NCBI RefSeq assembly: GCF_008065115.1
Contig: NZ_CP042913.1
Location: forward strand, 966,338 to 1,030,337
Source: Bythopirellula goksoeyrii
GTDB lineage: Bacteria > Planctomycetota > Planctomycetia > Pirellulales > Lacipirellulaceae
Length of the DNA stretch: 64,000 bases
Direction of reading: 5' to 3'
Made by a program: the position numbers and the translations under genes. The stretch's first letter is position 1. The number at the start of each line of letters is the position of its first letter. Under the pieces are notes generated by a model. That model did no database searches. It was not told the origin of the DNA and saw only the letters and a list, made by a program, of their open reading frames with translations. Positions 47,142 through 55,726 of this stretch are shown here, in pieces.

Positions 47142-49001
47142 ATGGTCAACGCGCTCGCCGTCTTGCTGTTCTCGTCTCTTACCTGCGTAGGCTTGTTGGC
47201 GATTTGGGCAGCGACTTCTCCGCAGCATTGGTTCCTGCGGACGGTGCTGTTTCTGGGTGTGATGTCGCTGGTGCTTCTGATCCCGGCCTACGAGCCGTTT
47301 GTGGTGTTTCTATTGCAGGGAACTGTTGTCGCGACGGGGGTGCAACTGGCCAACTGGTGGCGGAACAGAGATGTTAAAGCCGAGCGTACAGGTGCGCGGT
47401 TTGGCTTGCGGACGATTCTTCTGGCGATGGTGCCTCTGGCGATACTCACGGCGGTCGTCGCAAAGTTACCAGAACTCAACGTCCGCGGCTGGCAGAGCGT
47501 GGTGCTCATCGGACTAGTGGCAGGACTGGCGACCCTCACGGGACTGTGGATAGCTCGGGGTACAGTCCTCCACTGGTGGTGGCGGCTGCTCGTTGGGATC
47601 GTGTTTGCGGGAATACTCTCCCTGATGCTGGTTTGGAGAGATTGGTTTATTGCTGGAGTATACTTTTGGCAGTGGCCTCCCCCTATGGAAGATGGAGTAA
47701 ACTATCCTGGGTTTGGCTTATCAGAATATCGCATTGTTGCCGAACATCATCAGGCAATCTGGGGCTTAATAGTATCTGCCATTGCTTTCTGTGCTGCGGG
47801 AGTGCTGACGATAGTAACTCATTTGAAGCTATCTGTAGGACGAACAATGGAACGTACGGCAAGGCGTATCAGAAAAACTCTCTTAGGTACTTGCCTGCTA
47901 GTAGTAGGGTTGATTTTGACCGTACCTCCAGCCATCACCTACTACCAATTGATGAATCCACTACCGATTCCGGAGAATGACCTACCTGATCCCAATGGTT
48001 ACGACGACTTTGTCGCCGCGACGAGACTATTGCCTGCAAACCCAACAGTCGAAGCTGTGGCCTTCGATCCCGATACAGCCTCCCAAGCACAATTGAAATC
48101 GGCCCTCGCCGAGGTAGCACCCTCATTAGAACTAGTTCGCAAAGGTTTGGGCAAACAAGTCTGGGAACCTCTGGATTTCACTAACAATGACGAAGACTTT
48201 AGTACGATATATGCGTTTCGGACACTCATGCGAGCCTTGAACGCAGACGTGATCGTGGCGGAGCGGAAGGGTGATCCCAGTCTCGCCGCCGAAGTTTCAT
48301 CACAATTGGTGAGCTTTGGCAACTGTCTTAGTCTGGGAGCGACGGTCAGTGGTGCACATCTAGGGATCGCTTGTGCACAAGTAGGATGCGGGAATCTTTA
48401 TCGAATCTTAGACAAGGTTTCTCCAATCGATTGTGTTCAAGTTGCTTCTGCATTGGCTAGTTGCGAAAGTTTGCTTGATTCTCCACAGGATGTACTCCAC
48501 AGACAATGTGTCTGGACACAACACGCTATGGGATGGACTGTGCACTTGGGGCATATTCTTTTGCAAACTGTCTCCAAGGTCGATTCCTATGATATATTCG
48601 GCTATCACACTATCGACCGATGCCATAGAGCCATTATGCGCCTCTTGCAACTCGAATATGCCCTGCGAGCGTGGAGGGCTGAGAATAGTGATTGGCCTGA
48701 GGCACTAGACGAAATGGTTCCCCAGTTCATTTCTGCTGTTCCACTCGATCCGTTCTCCACCGAGGGCAAACCATTGCAATATATCCGCACTGAAGATGGC
48801 TATGTGCTCTACAGCATCGGGCAGAACGAAATCGACGAAGGTGGCAAGGCCCCCGACGATGAAGGAATTGGCTGGCGCGGCCCTGAAACAGGCGATCTAC
48901 GGCTCGATATTCATTTCGCCCCAGATCCTTCCCAAAGTACAGGGGCGGTGAGTACCGGAAACGCAGAAACCGAGATGCAAGAATCTTCCGCAAATGAGTA
49001 A
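47142..49001 (+). CDS. large membrane protein with pseudopilin-like C-terminal segment
   Basis: A 619-residue protein with about seven hydrophobic segments before residue 275. A long soluble region (280-600) follows. Near the end LEYALRAWRAENSDWPEALDEMVPQFISAVPLDPFSTEGKPLQYIRTEDGYVLYSIGQNEIDEGG resembles the soluble part of type II secretion pseudopilins (GxxPx(S)L...VP.DPF.G.PL.Y....gY.LYS.G.nG.DdgG). Similar architectures are frequent in planctomycetes, but no function is known. It starts 75 bases after the peptidase gene. Confidence 0.65.
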   Translation: MVNALAVLLFSSLTCVGLLAIWAATSPQHWFLRTVLFLGVMSLVLLIPAYEPFVVFLLQGTVVATGVQLANWWRNRDVKAERTGARFGLRTILLAMVPLAILTAVVAKLPELNVRGWQSVVLIGLVAGLATLTGLWIARGTVLHWWWRLLVGIVFAGILSLMLVWRDWFIAGVYFWQWPPPMEDGVNYPGFGLSEYRIVAEHHQAIWGLIVSAIAFCAAGVLTIVTHLKLSVGRTMERTARRIRKTLLGTCLLVVGLILTVPPAITYYQLMNPLPIPENDLPDPNGYDDFVAATRLLPANPTVEAVAFDPDTASQAQLKSALAEVAPSLELVRKGLGKQVWEPLDFTNNDEDFSTIYAFRTLMRALNADVIVAERKGDPSLAAEVSSQLVSFGNCLSLGATVSGAHLGIACAQVGCGNLYRILDKVSPIDCVQVASALASCESLLDSPQDVLHRQCVWTQHAMGWTVHLGHILLQTVSKVDSYDIFGYHTIDRCHRAIMRLLQLEYALRAWRAENSDWPEALDEMVPQFISAVPLDPFSTEGKPLQYIRTEDGYVLYSIGQNEIDEGGKAPDDEGIGWRGPETGDLRLDIHFAPDPSQSTGAVSTGNAETEMQESSANE

Positions 49002-49162
49002 ATACCCAGGATCTTCGCCCCCACTGTGACTCGTGCCACACGGCTTTGGGAGAATCTTCTTGTAAGTCGCATTCAGCTAAGATATATTGCTGGGCGTTGG
49101 GGACTGTCGCCACCGAACCCCCATCTTGTGACCACCACTATCTTTTCTGGAGGGTGCTCGTG

Positions 49163-49681
49163 ATGCGAAATCTATTTCTTTGTTGTGCGATCGCGTTTCT
49201 TTTCCTGGTGAGCCTCTGCTCGACATCTCAGGCCGCTATGTTGACGGCAGATATTTTTCTCGATGGACTCCAAGAAGATCCGCCGGTAGCTACACCGGGA
49301 ACGGGGACCGGTACGGCAACATTTGACACGGTCTCCGGTGCCCTCAGCGTCTCTGGTACCTTTTCCGACTTGATTGGTACGACCACAATCGCACATGTCC
49401 ACGGTTATTCAGCGGTCAACGTTGCATCGGGGGTCGTATTCGGGATCACCGTTGACCTTGGTGTCACATCTGGATCGTTTAGCGGAAATGGAGTCATTCC
49501 TGCCGGCAACATCGCGGACGTCCTCAATGGTCTTTCGTATGTAAACATCCATTCCACGTTTAAGAGTGGTGGGGAGATTCGTGGTCAGATCATGAACTTT
49601 GTGCCTGAACCTACGAGTATCCTCCTCGGTGTCGCAGGGTTGGGGCTATTGCTCCTGCGGAGGAATCGACCCGCTTGTTGA
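49163..49681 (+). CDS. CHRD-domain PEP-CTERM protein
   Basis: A 172-residue secreted protein starting at ATG 49163, with GGAGGG about 9 bases upstream; the frame opens at 49046. Signal NLFLCCAIAFLFLVSLCSTSQA, then a CHRD domain (about 25-145): LDGLQEDPPVATPGTGTGTATFD, AHVHGYSAVN, and YVNIHSTFKSGGEIRGQI. The tail FVPEPTSILLGVAGLGLLLLRRNRP is a typical PEP-CTERM signal. The CHRD fold is found in chordin and many bacterial secreted proteins; bacterial function is unknown. Confidence 0.9.
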   Translation: MRNLFLCCAIAFLFLVSLCSTSQAAMLTADIFLDGLQEDPPVATPGTGTGTATFDTVSGALSVSGTFSDLIGTTTIAHVHGYSAVNVASGVVFGITVDLGVTSGSFSGNGVIPAGNIADVLNGLSYVNIHSTFKSGGEIRGQIMNFVPEPTSILLGVAGLGLLLLRRNRPAC

Positions 49682-49739
49682 TGTAGGCCGCGAACAAGCG
49701 GTGCGGAGTTTCGGCGTGGAGACGACTTGCACTGGCGCG

Positions 49740-49797
49740 AACGCGCTCCGCTTTTGCCGAGCTCCACTCGGCGGACGCGTCGCGGCTAACCATGGTT
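49740..49797. repeat. palindromic element, GTTAGCCGCGACGCG family
   Basis: Read on the minus strand the element opens with GTTAGCCGCGACGCG and contains a 6-bp stem with a 5-base loop (49756-49761 with 49767-49772). The same opening and the same stem-loop geometry occur at 63796-63847. It overlaps the last codons of the DUF4432 gene by a few bases. Confidence 0.7.
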
Positions 49798-50892
49798 GCG
49801 TAAGGATTGCTCTACGGCGTTCACTTCGCTAGTCGATGTTAACCAATCGACGGCGACTTCGGCGTTCCAGGTTTCGCCTGGAGCAAGAGTAACCACTCGG
49901 CCAGACGCTTCTTCCTCAGATCGTGTCTTAGGAAAGTTGGTGGCAGGCTCGAGACCTGTGACGTAGCCGTCGGTGTTGGCGACCATGTTCTTCCACAGCG
50001 TGAAACAGGGAAGCTCTTTGTTGCTGAAGCGAATTGCAGAACCTGCTGTACCCTCTGCATTTTTGAGTAAAACCTGAGTGCGGCCGTCCTCGCCGGCAGT
50101 CAGCTTCATGGCATAACACTCCTCTGGTGCTCCTGCTACAGGTGGGCCCATGGTTTCCCAACCTTCCGTGTTTGGTTCGCTGGTAAGTGATTCGATCGTG
50201 TCGACGTGAGTAACGATCTTTGAACCCGGCACAAGCAGCGGATCACCCACATTTATGTGGTAGAGCATCTGCATCGTGGCAGGCGTACCGCCGTAGTTCT
50301 CGACTTCGTCGTTGATGGTAAACGACGTGGAATCGAAGTTCATAGTGAGCGTTGCCGTGAGGCGCAGCTTTTGGAAATGGAACCGGGTTTCCTCGACAAC
50401 TCCCCGCAATTTGATTGTTCCAGCTTTCTCGTCCACAGTCACTTCAACATGGTGGGCTGGACGATTGGCGATACGACCATGCAGTGGATATTTGAGTCGC
50501 CCTTTCTCGTCGAACTCAGGTGCGCCATTGCTCTCCAGTCCACATCGCACCACGAGTTCATCGAACCCCTCCAACCAACCGAATCCGCTTTCGTCGGTTA
50601 TCGGAACAAACATCGGATGGACAGGACCGCGAACCGGAGAGCGCCAGCCGAGTGTTTGGTCGTCACCAATTGTTGCTTTCCAGATCCCCATGCCTCGCGT
50701 CGGGAGGACGAAGAGACTCATGCGCCCGTTGTTGATCTCGATGAGATCGACCCCTTCGCTCAAGCCACCGTGGAGCGTGCGCTGGGTAATTCTCCAATTG
50801 CCTACGGCAGCAATATCAGCGGGCACTAGATCAAAGTCGCTTTCGTGAATGCCGCGTGTGGAGTCGATGAGTGTCCAGGTTTTGGCAAGCAT
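49786..50892 (-). CDS. DUF4432 aldose-epimerase-like protein
   Basis: A 368-residue galactose-mutarotase-fold protein of the DUF4432 family. Visible pieces are VLPTRGMGIWKATIGDDQTLGWRSPVRGPVHP, GWLEGFDELVVRCGLESNGAP, PLHGRIANRPAH, and the final NFPKTRSEEEASGRVVTLAPGETWNAEV. The family is found in sugar catabolism loci and is presumed to act on or bind free sugars; activity is unproved. It is 30 bases downstream of the AraC-type regulator on the same strand, so probably co-transcribed. Confidence 0.88.
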   Translation of the reverse strand: MLAKTWTLIDSTRGIHESDFDLVPADIAAVGNWRITQRTLHGGLSEGVDLIEINNGRMSLFVLPTRGMGIWKATIGDDQTLGWRSPVRGPVHPMFVPITDESGFGWLEGFDELVVRCGLESNGAPEFDEKGRLKYPLHGRIANRPAHHVEVTVDEKAGTIKLRGVVEETRFHFQKLRLTATLTMNFDSTSFTINDEVENYGGTPATMQMLYHINVGDPLLVPGSKIVTHVDTIESLTSEPNTEGWETMGPPVAGAPEECYAMKLTAGEDGRTQVLLKNAEGTAGSAIRFSNKELPCFTLWKNMVANTDGYVTGLEPATNFPKTRSEEEASGRVVTLAPGETWNAEVAVDWLTSTSEVNAVEQSLRNHG

Positions 50893-50922
50893 AATGTGAA
50901 TCCGATGGATAAGTTGAGTGGG

Positions 50923-51717
50923 TTAGAGATCAATGCTCTCTTGGAGAAGACCGTCAATGCTACTGACCCATTGTTCGCGATAAGTCTTGGGGGTGACATT
51001 CATTGTCTTTTTGAACTGTCGAACAAAATGGCTAGCGTCGCAAAATCCCGTGCGGCTGGCAATCGTTTCCATGCTGTCGGAAGTCGATCGCAAATGGGAA
51101 CAAGCCGCATTGATGCGAACCCGGTTGATATATTGAGCAGGCGTAATTCTGAATAGTTGTTTGAAAGTACGGTTGAATTGACTGACCGAAAGATGGACCA
51201 GTTTGGCGAGAGAATCAAGGGTTATTTTCTCCGGAAAGTGATTGCTGATGTGCATGATGGCCTGACTGAGGCGTTGATACGGTGCCAGTGTCGCCCCTGC
51301 CTTTTCAAGATCGTGCATGATCCCCGCCACGCCGATGGGCCGATTCTGTTTGTCGTAGAGTGGAATCTTGGTTTCTACGTACCATCGCAGTACACCCATC
51401 GCATCGGGTACGCCACACACATGATCCGAAAGGGGCCTGCCGGATGCCATCACTTGTTGGTCTTGGTGGCGATAGCGGTCGGCTACTTCGGGCAAGAAGA
51501 AATCGTAGTCCGTTTTTCCAATGACTTCGGCCTCGCTTTTTACACCCAAAACCTCGAGCAATGCCCGATTGATGTGCATGAATTGGCCTTGGCAGTCCTT
51601 GGCAAAAAAGTAAATGGCGGGCAGATGATCCAATAGCTCCATCAGGGGGCCGGGACTTTCCAGGTGCGAAAGAAACTCTTTTTGAGGTAAGTCGAAATGG
51701 GTGGCGGTCGAATTCAT
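50923..51717 (-). CDS. PAS-AraC family transcriptional regulator
   Basis: About 264 residues from ATG 51717. A PAS sensor (residues about 20-135: LLDHLPAIYFFAKDCQGQFMHINRALLEVLGVKSEAEVIGKTDYDFF) is followed by an AraC DNA-binding domain with two helix-turn-helix units (LAKLVHLSVSQFNRTFKQLFRITPAQYINRVRI; METIASRTGFCDASHFVRQFKKTMNVTPKTYRE). This is the usual regulator of planctomycete sugar loci. It is divergent from the cupin gene, 200 bases apart, and probably controls both sides. Confidence 0.92.
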   Translation of the reverse strand: MNSTATHFDLPQKEFLSHLESPGPLMELLDHLPAIYFFAKDCQGQFMHINRALLEVLGVKSEAEVIGKTDYDFFLPEVADRYRHQDQQVMASGRPLSDHVCGVPDAMGVLRWYVETKIPLYDKQNRPIGVAGIMHDLEKAGATLAPYQRLSQAIMHISNHFPEKITLDSLAKLVHLSVSQFNRTFKQLFRITPAQYINRVRINAACSHLRSTSDSMETIASRTGFCDASHFVRQFKKTMNVTPKTYREQWVSSIDGLLQESIDL

Positions 51718-51918
51718 GCGCAGATTGTACCATAACATGGCAGCATTATACATTGATGCATGCCGGTCTTTTTCTAGATAATGGGGCTCTCGTAGCTTGT
51801 CTTGATGAATTGATTATCCAGGAGATACTGGATGCAGTCCCTTTCCAACGGAAACGGACTAGCTTTCAAACCCCTTGGCTCAACAGGCTCTCTTTATTGA
51901 ATAGGAAAGTATGGCGCG

Positions 51919-53139
51919 ATGAGTAATCAGGCACTAGCAAACAAAGCGTTGGACCAGGGGCAAGGGGTTGTGAGATTAACTCCCACTTGGGTGCCCCGTT
52001 CATTCTGTATTCCGGGCAAGAGGATCAAGCTTCATCCGGATGACTACTATGCCTTGGGTGGGAATCGAGGGGGTATCGACGAGCGCTGGTTTTCCTCTAC
52101 CACACCGGCTGACAATGGGCCGCTCACGAGCAAGAACGAAGGACTGAGTCATATCGTCGTCGAAGATGGTGGCAATACGGATCTGCTGGTGCTGCGGGAT
52201 GCTGTCGACGAACTCAAAGGAAAATTGATTGGCGAAGAACTGTGGAACGCTCACAAGTGCTGGCCCATGTATTCCAAGTTTTTTGACAACCAGGGTGCGC
52301 TACCATTCCATATCCACCACAACGACGAATACGCGGCGCGGGTCAACGCCATGGGAAAACCCGAGGCGTACTACTTCCCGCCCCAGGTGAACAACCACGG
52401 GGGAGACTTTCCTTACACCTTCTTCGGTTTTCAACCGGGCGTCACCAAAGATCAGGTGCGCGAGACGCTGGTAAACTTCACCAAAGGTGCCAATCGCATT
52501 ACCGATCTCTCGGCAGCCCACTGCCTCACCCCCGGTACGGGCTGGGATGTCCCCCCCGGTATTCTCCACGCACCGGGGAGTCTTTGCACCTACGAGCCAC
52601 AAAAGGCCTCCGACGTGTATGCGATGTACGAATCGGTCTCGCACGACAAAGTGATCCCCGAGGAACTCCTATGGAAAGACACGCCCAAAGATCAGGTCGG
52701 CAATTTCGATTACCTGATTGAAGTGATCGACTGGGAGAAAAACATCGATCCAAATTTCAAAGCCAACCACTTTATGGCACCGATTCCCGTTGCTGAATTT
52801 GAACAGATGCGGGCCGAAGGATACGAGGAAAAGTGGATCTGCTACCGCAGTGAGGCGTATAGTGCGAAGGAATTGACGGTTTTGCCTGGTCGCAAGGTAA
52901 CGATCAAAGATGCTGGGGCCTATGGTCTCATCGTGCTGCAAGGCCACGGTAAGCTGGGGATTTGGGACATTGAAACACCCTCGTTGATTCGCTTCGGGCA
53001 GCTGACGCACGACGAGTATTTCGTCTCCGCCGAGGTAGCGAAAGAAGGGGTTACCATCTCGAATCCTACTCAAACGGATCCGATCGTGATGCTCAAGCAT
53101 TTCGGTCCAGGAGTAAATCCGGTGTTGTCGCCGGCATAG
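51919..53139 (+). CDS. cupin sugar isomerase-like protein (phosphomannose isomerase fold)
   Basis: A 406-residue protein with a type-I mannose-6-phosphate-isomerase-like double cupin. The metal site is PFHIHHNDE (two His and one Glu) with the later GILHAPGS His, as in zinc isomerases. A C-terminal cupin (about 310-400, VLPGRKVTIKDAGAYGLIVLQGHGKLG) follows. The substrate is unknown; context with a TIM-barrel isomerase and a Gfo/Idh dehydrogenase suggests a free or keto sugar. First gene of the plus-strand half of the locus. Confidence 0.72.
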   Translation: MSNQALANKALDQGQGVVRLTPTWVPRSFCIPGKRIKLHPDDYYALGGNRGGIDERWFSSTTPADNGPLTSKNEGLSHIVVEDGGNTDLLVLRDAVDELKGKLIGEELWNAHKCWPMYSKFFDNQGALPFHIHHNDEYAARVNAMGKPEAYYFPPQVNNHGGDFPYTFFGFQPGVTKDQVRETLVNFTKGANRITDLSAAHCLTPGTGWDVPPGILHAPGSLCTYEPQKASDVYAMYESVSHDKVIPEELLWKDTPKDQVGNFDYLIEVIDWEKNIDPNFKANHFMAPIPVAEFEQMRAEGYEEKWICYRSEAYSAKELTVLPGRKVTIKDAGAYGLIVLQGHGKLGIWDIETPSLIRFGQLTHDEYFVSAEVAKEGVTISNPTQTDPIVMLKHFGPGVNPVLSPA

Positions 53140-53166
53140 CACAAGTGACTTTTTTTGATGTATGTC

Positions 53167-53272
53167 GTCATCTCGAAACGGACTGTCATCCCGTGGGATC
53201 TCTTAAATCGTTTTCAATGCGGACACGCTTCACTACCCGGATTCCTCAGTCGTGTAGCTCCTTCGGAATGAC
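53167..53272. repeat. inverted repeat element, GTCATTCCGA type
   Basis: The minus strand opens GTCATTCCGAAGGAGCTAC and has GAGGAATCCGGG, while the other end reads GGGATGACAGTCCGTTTCGAGATGAC. These are degenerate terminal inverted repeats of the GTCATTCCGAgcGAAGCGAGGAATC element class found between genes in many bacterial phyla. It fills the gap between the cupin and isomerase genes. Confidence 0.65.
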
Positions 53273-53298
53273 AAATCTAATGTAATGAAAGAATAACA

Positions 53299-54348
53299 AT
53301 GACCTCCTTTCACAATTTCCCAAAGCTCCACAACGCCGCTTGGCCAGGCTTGGTAGGCAAGGGGGGCGATGGCGAGCCTCCCATTGATTTGGACACCATG
53401 CTTGATTTGACCGCGGCGGCGGAAGTCAACGGAGTTCGGTTTGATGGGATCGACTTGTTTCTGTTCGATCCGCACGTAAATATCGATTCGACCGACCAAC
53501 AGATTCAAACACTGGCTGAGAAAGTTTCCTCGCGCGGGTTGGTCATCGGCACACTTGTCGCCCCCGTCTGGCCTCCCACCGGCGGTGGGTCAGCGATGGG
53601 CGAGTCTGCAGAGCGCGATCTCTTTCTGCAGCAAGTGGAAAAAGCTTGTCGAATTGGTGCCCGCTTGAAATCGCTAGGTATTCGGCCCTACGGTTGCATA
53701 CGAATCGATTCAGCAGCTGACCCAGGCTCGTGGGCTAATGATCCAGCAAAGAATCAACAGTTGATTGCCGACACCTTTGGTCGCGCATGCGACATTGCAG
53801 AAAGGCACGGCGAGCGTCTCGCGGCGGAAGGTGAAATCTGCTGGGGGGGAATGCATAGCTGGCGGCGGATGGTCGAATTATTGCAACTCGTTAATCGACC
53901 CCAGACACTCGGTTTCCAGGCGGATATGGCCCACACGCTGCTTTATCTCTTGGGTCACAATGCCCCCGAGGATGCCCTCTTGAGTGCGGACCATGATTGG
54001 AAGAACGAGGACCTATTCTACAAAAAGTATCAAGAGCTAACGGATGCCTTGCGGCCGTGGACGATCGATTTCCATGTCGCCCAGAACGATGCCACCGTCT
54101 TTGGCTCTGGATCGCACGACAAGACCGGTCGGCATTGCTTGCCAGACGACCCCAACGGCAAGCTGGACATCACCAAGGCGGCAGGCTATTGGCTGCGGGA
54201 TACATCTGGAGAACTGACCAAGGCGTGCCAACACATCTGCTGGGATGGCTGTATGTTTCCCAACGAAGTGATGCAAGACCCGGCAACCTGGAACAAGATC
54301 TTGGCAGCTATGATCAGTGTGCGTGAAGCACATGGATGGTCAGATTAA
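53299..54348 (+). CDS. TIM-barrel sugar (phosphate) isomerase/epimerase
   Basis: A 349-residue xylose-isomerase-like barrel. Likely metal ligands are in [15 protein letters not shown] (Glu) and [10 protein letters not shown] (Asp), with later His/Asp positions around [10 protein letters not shown]. Such enzymes isomerise, epimerise or dehydrate sugars and keto-sugars. The gene lies between the cupin and Gfo/Idh genes in the same direction, so the product probably acts on the same intermediate. Confidence 0.88.
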   Translation: MTSFHNFPKLHNAAWPGLVGKGGDGEPPIDLDTMLDLTAAAEVNGVRFDGIDLFLFDPHVNIDSTDQQIQTLAEKVSSRGLVIGTLVAPVWPPTGGGSAMGESAERDLFLQQVEKACRIGARLKSLGIRPYGCIRIDSAADPGSWANDPAKNQQLIADTFGRACDIAERHGERLAAEGEICWGGMHSWRRMVELLQLVNRPQTLGFQADMAHTLLYLLGHNAPEDALLSADHDWKNEDLFYKKYQELTDALRPWTIDFHVAQNDATVFGSGSHDKTGRHCLPDDPNGKLDITKAAGYWLRDTSGELTKACQHICWDGCMFPNEVMQDPATWNKILAAMISVREAHGWSD

Positions 54349-54364
54349 AAGTAGAAGAATTTTT

Positions 54365-54456
54365 AACGCAGAGTCCGCAGAGACGAAGAGGAAGTGAGGA
54401 TGTAGCACAAAAGGACTTTTCTCTGCGAAACTTTGCGGCTCTGCGAACTCTGCGTT
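54365..54456. repeat. inverted repeat element, ACGCAGAG type
   Basis: AACGCAGAGT at 54365-54374 pairs exactly with ACTCTGCGTT at 54447-54456, and internal CGCAGAG/CTCTGCG units continue the symmetry. This is the widespread AACGCAGAGACGCAGAG intergenic repeat type. It sits between the isomerase stop and the dehydrogenase start, and the open frame of the latter runs through it. Confidence 0.75.
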
Positions 54457-54488
54457 TAGGAAATGATGAACTACTCAACGCACCAATA

Positions 54489-55649
54489 ATGAATGAGGAA
54501 TACTTTCAAGTGACAAAACCACTATCTATTGGCATGGTTGGCCATGGTTTTATGGCCCGAGCGCATACGAATGCTTACAAGCGAGTCAGTGATTTCTTTC
54601 CTGAGTTGGCCTACCGGCCTGTCTTGCAGGCTGCCTGTGGTCGGGACGAGGCTAAGGTCAAAGCGTTTGCCGAGCAGTGGGGCTACGCTTCGCACGAAAC
54701 CGATTGGCGAAAACTCATCTCGCGCGACGATATCGACGCGGTTGATATTTGCGTACCCAACAATCTGCACAAAGAGATCGCCATAGCAGCGGCCAAAGCA
54801 GGGAAGATGATACTCTGCGAGAAACCACTCTCCATGACGGTCGCCGAAGGCGAGGAAATGTGCAAGGCAGTTGAGGCTGCTGGAGTTGCCAACATGGTAT
54901 GGTACAACTACCGGCGTATCCCCGCCGTCACGCTGGCCAAACAGCTCATCGACTCCGGCCGGTTGGGCCGCATTTACCACTTTCGCGCCAATTTCTTGCA
55001 AGACTGGACCATCTCCGGTGATGTGCCCCAAGGAGGTGCTGCAACATGGCGGCTCGATTCGGCGGCGGCTGGGTCAGGTGTCACAGGCGACTTGCTATCG
55101 CACTGCATCGACACTGCCCTGTGGCTCAACGGGCAAATCAAAGATGTCAGTGCGATGACCGAAACCTTTGTCAAAGAGCGCCTCCACGCCGAGACGGGGG
55201 AGGTACAGCCCGTGGGAATCGACGATGCGTGTGCATTCCTGTGTCATTTCGACAACGGATCGCTGGGGCTGTTTGAGTCGACTCGCTACGCGCGGGGTCA
55301 CAAGGCCCTCTTCACATTTGAAATCAATGGCGAAAACGCCTCGATTCGCTGGGACCTACACGATTTGAATCGGTTAGAATACTTCGATCACGGCGACGAC
55401 TCGATCGTGCGCGGCTGGCGCACCGTCCACGTCACCGAGGGAGAGATGCCGTATATGAACCGTTGGTGGGTGCCTGGATTGAGCATCGGTTACGAACACA
55501 GTTTCGTCCACCAAGTGGCCGACTTCCTGGAGGATCTCGAAAAAGGTCGACCTTGCCAACCTGATTTTCGTAGTGCTCTCCAGACTCAAGCCGTCTGCGA
55601 GGCGGTCCTCAATTCGGGCAAGTCTCGCGAATGGGTTGCTGTTTCTTAA
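54489..55649 (+). CDS. Gfo/Idh/MocA family NAD(P)-dependent oxidoreductase
   Basis: A 386-residue dehydrogenase from ATG 54489; the frame is open to 54336 but that part is a repeat. The dinucleotide fold is [19 protein letters not shown], and the family's EKP signature is LCEKPLSM with the catalytic Lys. The C-terminal half has the usual large beta-sheet ([16 protein letters not shown], where His and Asp lie near the active site). Members oxidise sugar C-3 or C-1 hydroxyls, and several take part in 3-keto-glycoside formation or removal. The specific substrate is not visible. Confidence 0.9.
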   Translation: MNEEYFQVTKPLSIGMVGHGFMARAHTNAYKRVSDFFPELAYRPVLQAACGRDEAKVKAFAEQWGYASHETDWRKLISRDDIDAVDICVPNNLHKEIAIAAAKAGKMILCEKPLSMTVAEGEEMCKAVEAAGVANMVWYNYRRIPAVTLAKQLIDSGRLGRIYHFRANFLQDWTISGDVPQGGAATWRLDSAAAGSGVTGDLLSHCIDTALWLNGQIKDVSAMTETFVKERLHAETGEVQPVGIDDACAFLCHFDNGSLGLFESTRYARGHKALFTFEINGENASIRWDLHDLNRLEYFDHGDDSIVRGWRTVHVTEGEMPYMNRWWVPGLSIGYEHSFVHQVADFLEDLEKGRPCQPDFRSALQTQAVCEAVLNSGKSREWVAVS

Positions 55650-55665
55650 TCTACTGTCTTAGCCG

Positions 55666-55679
55666 TCGCCCGAAGGCGA
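55666..55679. repeat. small hairpin before the DUF1080 fusion gene
   Basis: TCGCC-CGAA-GGCGA, a perfect 5-bp stem with a 4-base loop, inside TAGCCGTCGCCCGAAGGCGATGGTTT-like sequence that resembles other short repeats here. It could be a remnant repeat or a weak attenuator in the 77-base gap. Confidence 0.4.
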
Positions 55680-55726
55680 TGGTTTGTTATTGTGTCACTA
55701 CCCGCTGAATCAAGAGATGTTGACAG

